From the NCBI GenBank assembly GCA_012295275.1, contig CM022672.1, positions 413,943-477,942 of the forward strand: 64,000 nucleotides of DNA, read 5' to 3'. The notes beneath the pieces are model-generated. The model searched no databases. It saw only the letters and a list, made by a program, of their open reading frames with translations, and was not told where the DNA came from. Of this stretch, positions 1 through 12,925 are shown one piece after another (within the stretch, counting starts at the first letter, position 1; every line of letters starts with the position of its first letter). The DNA is from Chrysomallon squamiferum (Eukaryota > Mollusca > Gastropoda > Neomphalida > Peltospiridae). Made by a program: the position numbers and the translations under genes.

Positions 1-2297
1 AATTCTTCTGTACACTGGAATGTTGTTAAAGAAACAAATAGCAGTCTACTTTCCACGAGAAGCTATCAGTGATCTTCTCAGTTTTACCAGGTTTGTGTGA
101 AATGTCTTACTAAAACTTTGTCTGTTCAGTACTGAACTAATGTGTCTGTCATGACTGTCTTTTCATGACATCTGTAAATATGTTGTGAAGTAAGAACATG
201 AATTCAGAATAACATTTTTTTTTTATAACTGATTTCTTTTACATAACTGTGGATGAAAAATACCAAATTTTTAAAATAATAATTTACCTTTCTTTTTGTT
301 ATCTTTAAGTATTTTACTACTTTCATGGAAATCAGATAACTCTATGAAGGGAAACCTGAAAATGAATTAAATAATTTTAATATTAATTAATAATGAAAGT
401 TAGGATGGTTTTTATATGATTTTTTAAAGTTAATTTCTGTATACTTCAGATCACTTCCTGCCTTTGTGTGGCACAGACAGAACTGGGATGTTGTGTTTCC
501 ATTTTTGAATTTAACACAGCGAGATGTTGATTGTCTAAAGAAAATTAATCACTATGTCGCTGGCTTCACCAACACAGAAATAGAGGGCAGGTAACTCTTA
601 TTTCTTTTATTTATTACTCTTTTTTTTAATTGCTTTTAATAACTTATTTTGGTTTAGTGTTTCTAATTTATTTTTGTCTACTGTTTTTAAATTATTTTTA
701 TTTATTGCTATATAAATTTACATTTTATTTATTGTTTTTAAATAATATTTTTGTGCAGTAAATATCTGGACATCAAAATATTTAGTTTGTGATGAATCAA
801 ATTCATAGCTGACATACAGGTGCTACTCCTTCTGATAACCAGAGAGAGTTTTGTTTACAGAATTTTACCAAAGTAAAATAATAATTTAGTTTTTGAAATA
901 GAGTAAAAATATAATGTGAAGTTTATCACTCAAGTTACAAGTGAGAAATGTACAACAAGTACATTAATTGTGACAAGAAACTCCACAATAATTCTCTCAA
1001 AACTATCTAGATAGGTTTTTGAAAATGTTTCTACGGATCAAATATATCTGATATTATTGTAAATGTTACATGACAGATCTGTATGTCATTTTTGTAAATG
1101 CTACTGGACAGATCTGTATGAAATTTTTGTGAATATTACAGAACAGATCTGTATGACATTTTTGTAAATGTTACAGGACAGATCTGTATGACATTTTTGT
1201 AAATGTTACAGGACAGATCTGTATGATATTTTTGTAAATGGTGCAGCAAGGACTATCACAGTTTCAGCTCATGCTAGAGGTAAACCTTTCTTTGTTTTAT
1301 TCCGTTGGCATCAAATAATATAAACCTTTTTAACTAAATATATCTAGTGACTATTTGCATATAAAATCATCTAAATCAGTTTTGTATATTTCTAAATATT
1401 TGAAAATAATTTCTTACTAAGTAAGTCCTTGAGTGGGTAAACATTAAACATACATTTTGTAAACTTTCAAATTTGCTAATATTAAAATAATGCCATAAAA
1501 TAACCATACTACAAGAAAGCATGAAAGGTATCAATTTTACTTTATTTTATATAATGTTATATCCATCTTTACAAAATCTTGACAGACAGAGAACACCTTC
1601 TTATGAAAAAAAGAAAGAAACACATATTATTAATTTAAAGGTTGTTTTACAGAATATTTCATGTTGGGTAAACTTCACAAAGACATCAGTTCGGTGATGA
1701 TTCAGTCTGCTGAAAACCCTGAAAACACAGATCAGGATGTGATAAAAGTATATATATACAAATATTCCAGCAAAAAAACCCCACAAAAAAAAGTCACAAA
1801 TGAAATAATTTCCTTCTGATTTATTTGGTTAACAATCAATTAGTATCTTACATATATAGTTTTCTAATTTTTATTCTATGCAACGTTTAGGTAACTGGTA
1901 AGTATTTAACCTCAAGATGAAATGTAATTTGATTGGAAAGAAGAAATAGCTGTTAAGCATCTAGACTACCCATTACATAATTCTGTAGATTTAATGAACT
2001 TGTTTTAATAACCATGCATTTAGAAGTTTTAAGTATTTCAATAGCCAAGTTAAATTTGTAAATTAAACATTGTTTATTTAAAACTGATTATTCAACGATG
2101 TTGATGTTATTTTAAAATTTCAGGACATTGCAAAGAAGACAAAGGAACTGTTAACAAACTTGAAAACTCTGGCGACAGACGATGGAAATGGAAATCTGTT
2201 CATTACACTGGAGAGTCTGAGAGAAAGAAAGATGGCTGCAGCTAGAGAAAACTTTCTTTTCAGTCTTGCAGCGTGTGAGGGTCTTGTTAAACTGTAG
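1..2297 (+). CDS. DENND10: DENN domain-containing protein 10, 3' part (five coding exons)
   Basis: Partial gene; the 5' part lies left of the window. Coding exons: 1-90 (frame from base 2), 450-590, 1212-1279, 1653-1747, 2124-2297 (stop TAG 2295-2297). All junctions are GT-AG, phases match, and they encode 188 C-terminal residues. Family hallmarks: ILLYTGMLLKKQIAVYFP in the first exon, LPAFVWHRQNWDVVFPFLNL in the second, TDLYDIFVNGA in the third, MLGKLHKDISSVMIQSAENP in the fourth, and a final ENFLFSLAACEGLVKL like the vertebrate C-terminus. Known role: DENND10/FAM45A is a DENN-fold regulator of late endosomes linked to Rab27. The acceptor of exon 1212-1279 is the last of five 35-bp tandem copies. 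AATAAA signals occur at 2770-2775 and 2953-2958. It converges on BRD8. Confidence 0.93.
1050..1246 (+). repeat. 35-bp tandem repeat carrying a DENND10 splice acceptor (5 copies)
   Basis: The core ACAGATCTGTATG recurs at exact 35-bp spacing, at about 1072, 1107, 1142, 1177 and 1212. The last copy is the real exon start. Copies 3-5 keep an AG acceptor (1140-1141, 1175-1176, 1210-1211); copies 1 and 2 have lost it. Thirty-five is not a multiple of 3. Splicing to the copy at 1177 reads into TAA inside the next copy, so only the innermost site is productive. Confidence 0.9.
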
Positions 2298-4552
2298 TCT
2301 GTCTGTCTTTCTAAACAATTGTTTTTTTAATAGATATTTCAAATACCATATATATTGTAAAATGCTGTGTAAGTAAAATATATTTTCTGTAAGAAAGGTC
2401 TACTCAGGCAAGATTTATCAAGTTCCAGGTTTTTAACTATATTTTAGTAATGGTTACCATAGAACAACTGATCTTTGTATCTCACACTCTGTATTTTAAC
2501 AAGTGATCATTTGATTGCAGCCACCCTATAGACAAACCTATCATATGTTTTTGAACACCTATCATACCTGAGAAATCAATAGTATACTGTACTATAGAAA
2601 CACTCATGTTGTGTTTTGAATGGGTGGACAAGATCATTTTTGTTTTCTCTAAATCATTTTTACTCTATTTATTTTTGGAATGATGTACAGACACACAGAT
2701 GTTCAGATAGAAATACTTGAGTAGTCAGCACTAAGTGTTTAGTTTTCTATTACTGAAGATGTATATAATAATAAATGTCTACCTGGCTCTGTGTATGTGC
2801 ATATTGTATGCACATATGAATGTATGTATGTGTAACAAGCATTGTGCTAAAGTTTATCTGTACCAGAAAATGCTGATACCTGGCTTAGTATGAAAATATT
2901 TTCATTTTGATCTTCCATCAATTTGTTTATAAATTCAAAAGCATTATATTTAAATAAAACATGGTTTTAATGTGTATGTGTATATATATATATATATATA
3001 AGCTCCTGAATTATGTCTGAATTGTGAATTTTTGCATATGTAATTAACATTTGGATTCAACATTTTAATGTCAAAAGCAGTATGTGATTGGTTAAATAAC
3101 ATAATATTATTACTAGCTTTAGTGCACTTACATCAGGTGATAAACTATGTAATTTTTTATCAGCACTGACACGGTTAGTGTTAGAAATATTGTGATAAAA
3201 AATGTATTGGTACAAGAACAAAACTTGAATAGTTGTTTCCCTCTTTTAAAATAATAAAAAAATATTTTAATATGTTTTATTTATTGTTACTATATTTGTA
3301 GTGAATGAGGATTGTAATGATTTATGTTTCAATATCTGCATTATGTTTGTGTCTGTGTGCTAAATACAGGGACACAAACTGTTGCTACTTTTTCCACTCA
3401 TTAGATTATTTAATAATAAGGGAACTCAGGGATGTAATTAGTTATACAAGTTTCAGTAAACAGAACTAATATAATTGAATAATGCAAAATTGTACCACCA
3501 TTAATGGTAGTTTTCTTAGATTAATCAGTGACCAGTTTTCTCCATTTGTTCAGTACAAGAAGGAAGAGAAAATATATCAATTGTTTTGTTTGGCAAATAT
3601 AATTAACAGTATCCAAATGTTATATTTGTTTCAGTAAAATAACCTGCGAGTTTTTATCTACAATTTTTTTTCTTTACTTGTTTGTTTTAGAATCTACAAA
3701 CGGGTATCTTTGTTATCTGAGCTTTTCACCAACTTTTTTTTCTGTGGTACATGGTTATATGTACCTGGCCTCAATTACACTTTTCTAACATGAATATGTA
3801 CATTTGCCTGCAACATTCATCAAAGATGCTGAAAAATTAATTTATAAATAAATAATAGAAAATGTATTTCTATCCAACACTTTTATTCCTAATAAATTTG
3901 GATGTACATGTCAAGTATATACTTTTTTGTTTTGTTTTGTTTAGAAATACTGTAACAAACTGAAATTCCCTCAGATCATCTATATTAATAAATAAAAGGT
4001 GGAACAATTTAAAAAACTGATGAAGTTTGGGTTGCACAGTCTGACTAGAGATTTGTTTACAGTTGGACATTTTCTAATGGAAATACAGTAACAATGCATC
4101 CTTACTTAACAAGCACATAACTACAACAACAATTTCTTAATGCAAATATTCACTTCACATGATTGTAACTCTTTCAGCTTTGCAGTTTGTCCAAAACTAA
4201 GTAACTTGGCAGAAACCTTAAATTTTGATTGGATTTAGTGAATATATTCAGAGAGGGTCAGATAACTACAATGTTCTGTGTATTAGAGTACAAGTGTGAG
4301 TTTTATTGTGTCAGAACAGGTTAAAAAAATATTACTTATATCTGTTTACCTACTTTGGCCAAACCACACAAATAACTGTCATTAAGTATTTTAACATCAA
4401 AAATATTTGATGTGGGGTGCTGATCTGTTGGTAACTTCAAGAAGACCAGTTATTAAACATTTCCCTTTTAAAATTTCCACTTGATGAATATGTACATGAG
4501 GCTAAATTCTGGTAATGCTTTGAGAAGAATGATTTTTCTCTGACTGATCTCA
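2298..4552. other. Convergent 3' flanks of DENND10 (+) and BRD8 (-)
   Basis: No coding exon seen. DENND10 polyadenylation signals (AATAAA) lie at 2770-2775 and 2953-2958. A BRD8 signal on the minus strand appears as TTTATT at about 3882-3887. A short (TA)n run sits near 2981-3000. The rest is AT-rich DNA without recognisable structure. Confidence 0.6.
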
Positions 4553-7500
4553 TTACGTGTCGTCTCCTCGTGTTTTGCGTTTTTTTGATTTGCCTCCATC
4601 TTGTGGAGGATCCTGGGAGGGTCTTCGTTTCTTGGCTTCCTCTTCCTGAAAGCATTTAAAATTTGGTTTAAACAAAGATTAATTTTTTTCCAGCATACTA
4701 ATATAAAGCCGTATAAAAAATAAAAAAAAAATCATTTTTGTTATTTTTATACTTCTGTCAAATAAAGTACAAGATGTATTTAATTTTTTTTTTTTTAAAA
4801 GATAAATTATTTTTAGTTAAATAATTACAACTAACCAGTTTTGTATGTTAGAAGTTACTGTTACTGATAAATATAAAATATTTGTAAAAGTCCTTGTTAA
4901 ATTTACCTGAGCCTCAGACCTTCGTGACTGGCGAAGATTTTTTGTGTCTGTAGTCTGAACCATCAACTGTGTACTGACATATTGCTGTAAAATTAAAACA
5001 CATTTCAAATTAGTAAGTAACTTATTATAACATAGCCAAATATCATTTACTCTCCTTCATTCATTTTTTATATTTCACCTTTCCCATAAAACATTGTAGT
5101 TAATTTTTAAAACTGAGAATTCTTATGATTAATGTTTCCATTCAGTGAGATAATTTTGCTCCCAGTAAGGTTATCTAATTTCAAGAAGGAATGTAATTGA
5201 ATATTCACTTAATATGACACAAAGTCAGTCAAATCATAGCATTCGTGAAAGAAATGGAAATTAAAACCCAAACACAAAAGTATAATATTTAAATGGTTTT
5301 GTGCAGTCCAACTAAAATAAATTTTAAAAATCAAGGAAAAAAAATAATCAGTGTTTTGTTGAAGACAGTTTAAATGATTACCTTGATGTGTTCCATGACA
5401 TCATCGTACATCTCAATAGCAAGACGAAATACATTGTGGTTGGAGCTGTTGTACATGATGGCATTGGTGAACATGAGCATCATGTCACGCTGGAACTCAG
5501 ATGTTGTCCGGATGATGCCAGACTCAATGTTCTTCTTTATACTACTCAGATCCATGGACCTTAATTTATAATAAAAATAATATGAATTATCTAACTGCTT
5601 GAATATGAATTTAAGAACTTTATACTACTAAAATCCATGAACTGTAATTTATAGCAATAATAACATAATCTTAAAAATCTTTATTCTACTCAAATTAATG
5701 GACATAAAACAAAAACTACTAAAAACCCAACAAGAATAATAATTAAATCCATCATTTGAAAAAAATAAAAAAATAAATAAAGTTGTTAATCTTGTGAATT
5801 GTTTTTTTAATGTCTCAGTGATGTAAGCTGATTATCTGACAGTCACCAGTTATCTATATTTATAATAATTTAACTTATTTCAAGTTCAGAGTTTTACAAA
5901 TTTACCTGTGGACCACAGTGTTATACCCAGGGGCAATGTCATTTGAAACTGGATGAAGAAACACGCTGGCATATCTGAAATAAAATTAGCTAATTAGTCA
6001 CTGGAAGTTGTTGTAGTTGCTGGATCATCACAGTAGTAGTACAGGTGATGACAACAGTAGCAGACATCCCACATTACACTTTGTTAAAAGATGTTATATA
6101 ACTACCTTTGCTTGCAATGTACACAACATTTGTATTTATTTATTAATAAGAAACATTATTTATATTTTTATTAATAAGAAACACTGTGACTGGAATAAAA
6201 AGAGCAAAATTTTGTTTGACTATCAGACATTTTTGTAACAAATGTGGTAATAGGATAACATTTATAATAGCTGTGTTCATATAATATAATATTTTTAATA
6301 ACTGACATACTTGTGAGTGGCAGCTGATCGCCACACCAGCATTATAGACTTCTTCCACATCTTGAAAGCTTTCTCATCCTCCGAGTCACTGCTGAAAAAT
6401 ACAACCTCATTTAACACACTCAGAATACATGAAAAACTGTACAAACAGGTCATACAAAAACTTTATTATCACTTAATAACAATTCACTTCTGATGAGAAA
6501 TGAAATATATAAAACAATATTAAAGAAAAAAAACCCAATACAACTCTGGTAAATAATTAATATATGTAATATTAACAACGCCTTGTTTTTGTGTGTTTAT
6601 GTGTATATACATATACATACCCGCGTGTGTACACACACATACATTTACATTGAATGTAACAGATAATACAATATTACCAGTACCAAGGTAAGAAACAGAG
6701 TTTTAACACTTTTGTATGTTAACAATGGTGAGTTAAACCAATAATACCACATTGACAGGGATGCTGGACTGTTCGGAATTGACTCGCACGGCAGTGGAGG
6801 CATCGCAGGTATCAGTGTTGCAGCACCTACAGCATCATCACTTTCTACTATTTCTTCATCAGTCATGTCTGTCTCGCTGTGTTTTGAGTTTGTCTCATCT
6901 TTCTTTTCATCTTCCTGTAAAAAAAATGTTAACATCAGTCAAACAAACACAAAGAGAAAAACGTGAACACAAACAAATGAAATCTTCATTTTCTCCATAC
7001 TGAACCATCATGTCCTTTCCATGATTCTTTTTAAATAAAAATGGAAGTAATAATTTTTTTTTTTAAATCTAAAATGGGTTTCTTTCTGTTTTGCATTTAA
7101 AAAATATCCTCATTATCACTGTTATTTTTGTTAAAAAATCAAGCTTGTCATAGACTGTCTATTGTTTTAAGGTTACTGTAAAAATAATTATAAAATTGTT
7201 TAAATTATTGTTTCCAAAATTATAACTGTTGTTTAATATTATTAACTGTTACTTTGTGGGAATATCTCTCTCAGTTAAATAGTAAAATGGACAAATCTGA
7301 CTCACCACAATACTTCGACGAGTAAATCTGCCACCTTTGCGAGGGCATGTACGACCTGAAATAATAACATTACAAACATTGTAAATAACAAACAATTCAT
7401 AAACATCATATGGAAATATTAATTAATGACTCAGTATTAAATATATATTAAGTATTTCACCTTTCTTTTTGCGAGGTTTGATGTGAATCTTTCCACCTGT

Positions 7501-10500
7501 CTCACTGATTTTCGAAGACACACTGCTAGCAGGAGATGCTGGTTCTTCTTTCAGAGACACTTCCTCATCAACACTGAAAAAACTAGCAGCCTCCCCCTCC
7601 TCCTGCACAAAGAAACATTTCATGTTGTTGAAACCAATAACTTAAATCTGATACGTCACAGTTTACACAACAAATAACTAACAAATAAGTTTATGCTACA
7701 ACAATTTACTTTTACTCTAATATATGTCCATATAAAACATACAGACAAAATTATTTAACTTTCATTTATGTACACACTGACATACACACACATGTTCATA
7801 CATGCAGGTTCTCACATCATTATTCCAATGTTTACTAACCTCTTTATGAAAATAATTGCTTAACTTTTTCTGACAACATAACAACTCACCTCTTTCTCAG
7901 AACATAACTACTCACCTCTTTCTCACAACGTAACTACTCGCCTCTTTCTCACAATGTAACTACTCACCTCTTTCTCACAACGTAACTACCCACCTCTTTC
8001 TCACAACGTAACTACTCACCTCTTTCTCACAACATAACTACTCACCTCTTTCTCACAACACAACTACTCACCTCTTTCTCACAACACAACTACTCACCTC
8101 TTTCTCACAACATAACTACTCACCTCTTTCTCACAATACAACTACTCACCTCTTTCTCACAATACAACTACTCACCTCTTTCTCACACCACCTAACTACT
8201 CACCTCTTTCTCTGGTTTTTTCTTCTGCTCATTTTCTGTTTCTGTATTTTTAGGTTTCTTCTCCTCCACTTCTTCCTTCACCTTGCTCACTTCCTGCTCA
8301 GCTTTCTGTGAGCTGCTCTCTGACTCTGTCTGTTTGGGTGGTTCTGGTACTTCAGTGGAAACAACTTCTACATTGGCATCTGAAAATTAGAAAAAAATAA
8401 TGAACTTTTTCTTTATTCCTCATCTTTGTTTACCATATTTCTCTTCCTCCTACATTCACTTTCTCAACCATTCTCTATCACATCACATGCATCCACTCTG
8501 TTGTTTTCTAAACATAAAATATTTGTTCAAAAATACCTTCTATCACTGGTTTTAACTCCAATTCCATTGTAACAGTGTTTTCAGGGACAACAAACGTCGT
8601 TTTCACAGGAGAAATGACTGGTGTTGTTGTTGTAGGTGATGTTACTGTTGTCAATGGTGGTTTCTGAATGTTGAGAAGTTTTGACAATGTAGGTGCTGCT
8701 GTAGAATAAAAACAAAACAAAACACATTGTGAAATCAATATGTGACTGCTATGCTATAAAATAAAAGAAGCAACAAACTGACATCAAGTAAAATAAAATA
8801 ACAAAATAATCTTATGTGTCAAATTTCCATAAACATTCATGTTAAAACTATAACAATGGTAAATTAAAACCAATTAAAAATAAACTAAATTATAGAGTGT
8901 TTCTAACATTTCAAACATATACAAAAAAACCCCAAATACTTTAAATGTTTCACACAAACAACAAGACCAGCATCAAAACAAGGTAAAAAAGAATTATGTA
9001 CACATTAAGATGAAATATAAAACTTATTTCTTTTCAGTTTCTTTAAACACTCGGTTAGTTTAAATATTCAAACAATTCTATCTAGCATCTCCTGGCTCAT
9101 TTCATATGTATTTTCCAGCAGTTTAGTTTATTTTTTAAAACTCTGATGTTGATACAGCAGCTGTACTCACCACACGAAGGTGAAGTAGGAAGAGATTCTG
9201 GTTGTGACACTGTTGGTGCTGGCACGGACACACGGACTTGTGGTACTGCAGACTGCTCTTTCTGCTGATTGGCTAAAGCTTCTAATGCTGCTGCTTGTTG
9301 ATTGGACAGCTGCTGAGACAAAGCCTGCTCTGCTTGCTCTGCTTCCTGTAAACATTTTAAAAATAAAAACAATGAGTATGTATATTTCGTGTTTGTTTAT
9401 TCCTAAATATATATTAGTTATTTTTACTTTTTTACACTGAAGTCATCTTAATGAATTTGGTACAGTCAATTACAAAAGTAACAAATAAAACTAAGCTAAT
9501 TATGAGTGAAATGCTGGAAATATTACCATTAAATTTATTTATGCCGAGACATTTATTATTTTCTTCATTAGTTAATACAAACATTTAGTAATTAACAGTC
9601 TGATACGAGTAAACTTGCCAGTGGTTTAAGATGGGCTGTGTAAACTCATCACCTCTAAGTGAGGTACTGCTGTGTTAATCTGACTTACATTTTTCAGCTG
9701 CTGAAGACTATCAGCTGATTTCAATTTACTCTGCAGCAGTGATGATAGGAGTGGGGAGGTTGGGGGATGTTTTGTTTTCTGTTCTGATGGAAGTGTAGAG
9801 GAAACTGTCACTGTAAGACCTGAGCTCACCTCTTCCAGAATCTGAAGAAAAACAGTAAAATCATTTAGTAAAAACAAGTTTTCATTAATTGGTTACTTTA
9901 AAAACAGTATAATCATTCTAGTAAAAACATGTTTTCATTAACTGGTGACTTTAAAACAGTAAAATCATTCTAGTAAAAACATGTTTTCATTAACCGGTTA
10001 CTTTACTATTAACATTAACTTGGTTATATCACCTTTTACAACTACTTTGATTAATTTACTACGTAAACATTCTCGTTACATCACTTTTGTGCCATAAACA
10101 GATATGTTGTACATCACCTTTGTGCTATAAAGTAATCTTGTCACATCACCTGTGTGTTATAAACAGTTATCTTGTTACATCACCATTATGGTATAAACAG
10201 TTACATTGTTACATCACCTTTGTGGTATAAACAGGTATCTTGTACATCACCTTTGTGTTATGAAAAGTTATGTTGTAACATCATGTATGTGCTATAAACA
10301 GTTATCTTGTACATCACCTTTGTGCTATGAAGTTATCTTGTACATCACCTTTTGCTACAAACATTTATCTTGTACATCACCTTTGTGCTACAGTTATCTT
10401 GTACATCACCTTTGTGCTATAAACAGTTATCTTGTACATCACCTTTGTGCTATAAACAGTTACCTTGGTGATAATTACCTTGAGGAATGCTGGTGTTTTT

Positions 10501-12867
10501 TCCTGTGAACTCTCTTCTGACTCAGTCTGGCCTGTCTGTGAAACACTGAGTGGATTTTCTGGAATCTGCAACTTTCTTCCTTTTATAGATGCTGAAATGT
10601 ACAATGTTTTCAAAAAATAGACAATAAAAAAAATTAAAAAAATTAAAATCCCAGCAGTGAAGTCAGACTTGTATATTGCTGTTAACAACGTACCATATTA
10701 ACAATGAGGACAAAATAGTTTGTACCACAGATATAAATATATGCTGAACACTGAGGTACTTGTTATCAAACTTTTAAACTTGACAGTGATCAAGCCTACA
10801 CTTAAATATTAAGACAAAACCAAGTTGATCTGTATTGAACATGTTAAATCAAAAATGACTAATACCAAGTTGTTCTGTACTGAACATGTTAAATACAAAA
10901 TGACTAATATCAAGTTGTTCTGTACTGAACATGTTAAATCAAAAATGACTAATACCAAGTTGTTCTGTACTGAACATGTTAAATACAAAATGACTAATAT
11001 CGAGTTGTTCTGTACTGAACATGTTAAATACAAAATGACTAATATCGAGTTGTTCTGTACTGAACATGTTAAATACAAAATGACTAATACTGAGTTGTTC
11101 TGTACTGAACATGTTAAATACAAAATGACTAATACCGAGTTGTTCTGTACTGAACATGTTAAATACAAAATGACTAATACCGAGTTGTTCTGTACTGAAC
11201 ATATTAAATACAAAATGACTAATATCGAGTTGTTCTGTACTGAACATGTTAAATAAAAAATGACTAATATCGAGTTGTTCTGTACTGAACATGTTAAATA
11301 CAAAATGACTAATACTGAGTTGTTCTGTACTGAACATATTAAATACAAAATGACTAATACCGAGTTGTTCTGTACGAGAATTTGCTGAGTCTTCCTGTTC
11401 TTTCTTCTCACTCTCTTTCACTGTTTCCTCACTGGATCGTTTTTCTCTGAAATGTACAAAAAGATAACAATCTAATTTTTATTCTTATATAAGTACTCAA
11501 TACTTAAATGGGATGTAGTTAATGCAAATTACAGTGTAAATTTTATTATAAATCTAATTACAATATACATGCTACTGTAATGAGTGGTAAGACTTACGCT
11601 TGCACTTTGTCCCAGACTTCGATCAGTTTGTCATCCCACTGTCCTGACTTTATGTATTCCACATCTTTTTTCAGTTTTCTAAAAAAAAAGATAAACCCAG
11701 ATTATACTATAAACTAATTTATGAAATGTAAAGACAAATTCTATTGAAAAAAACACAACAGAAGACAAATGTAGAAATTGTTTTTATTCTGTTAGAAACC
11801 TAAACAGTTTGAATATGACAATTTCATTTTCATAAATTTCAGAAGCAACAGACAAAACTAAATATTTTATAATGTAATTAAAAATATCAACTATTTTCTA
11901 CTTGTATCTATATTACTAAATATTTTGTAAAGTTATCTACAAAAATAAAATATTTACTTATATCTCTGCTGCTCATCATCAATTTTCTTTTTCAGTTCTT
12001 CAATGCGTTCAATTGTCATTTTCCTCACAATCTGAATGCTGGGAGTCTCCACAACACCATCATCACCCCGCTTACGTCTTAAAACATCAAATAACCACTT
12101 CAGTCTCATTTAGAAAACAATTACCATCATCACTCAAATTTAATTTTTAATAAACCACAACATCAAGATTGACCAAGGACAAATAACATACTTAATGTTT
12201 AATTAGAAAACAATTTAATTATTTTCTGTTCTAACTAATACTCCACATAAAGTAGGTCTTTTTCTTTGTAAAAAGAGTGCACGTAAAGATATCTTTCTAA
12301 TATGAAGACTGAAGAATTCTTCCGAAGGATAGATATTTATCAGAAATGCCTATGTATGATGTCATATAACCCAGTAATATAGAAAATTAATCAATGTACT
12401 TTGATTCACTTTATATATATATTACTGAATTCATTATCAATTTCAAAAATTCTTAATTTACATTTAGACAATATAAACAGTAATGGTATTAACACTAGTA
12501 AATTAAACTTTTAAAACTGCTTCTTTATCATTAATTTTTCTTCTTAAGTAAAAGATACACCTGAAACTAAAAATTATCAAACTATTCTGAAATCTTTTAA
12601 ATGTCTGACAAAAAAACAAAATTTAATCCTGTCTGTTATAGAATAAATAAAATGATTCTGACTTACTTTGGTATTTCCACCTTCTCCAGGAGATCTGAGT
12701 ACTGCAGTGCGCAATTCTGAAACAAATTCACTCATTGAGATTTCCACTCACTACCTGAATGTGCTTAACTAATTTTCATCAATATTTAATCTCCTCAGTA
12801 ATTAGAAATAAAATGTAACTGCTTTGACTACATTCTAAGTGGAACCATGTTCCTACAACACACACAC

Positions 12868-12925
<58 letters not shown>

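Noticed and set aside
7866-8204. CRISPR-like look of regularly spaced 26-bp repeats
   Set aside because: Units are directly contiguous with no unique spacers, lie in an intron of an animal gene, and match the exon donor.
10825-11411. Long open frames (143-200 codons) on both strands with a repeated 15-residue peptide
   Set aside because: They follow from a 45-bp repeat free of stops in several frames. Only the frame continuous with BRD8 exon 7 has any claim to be coding; it is treated there.
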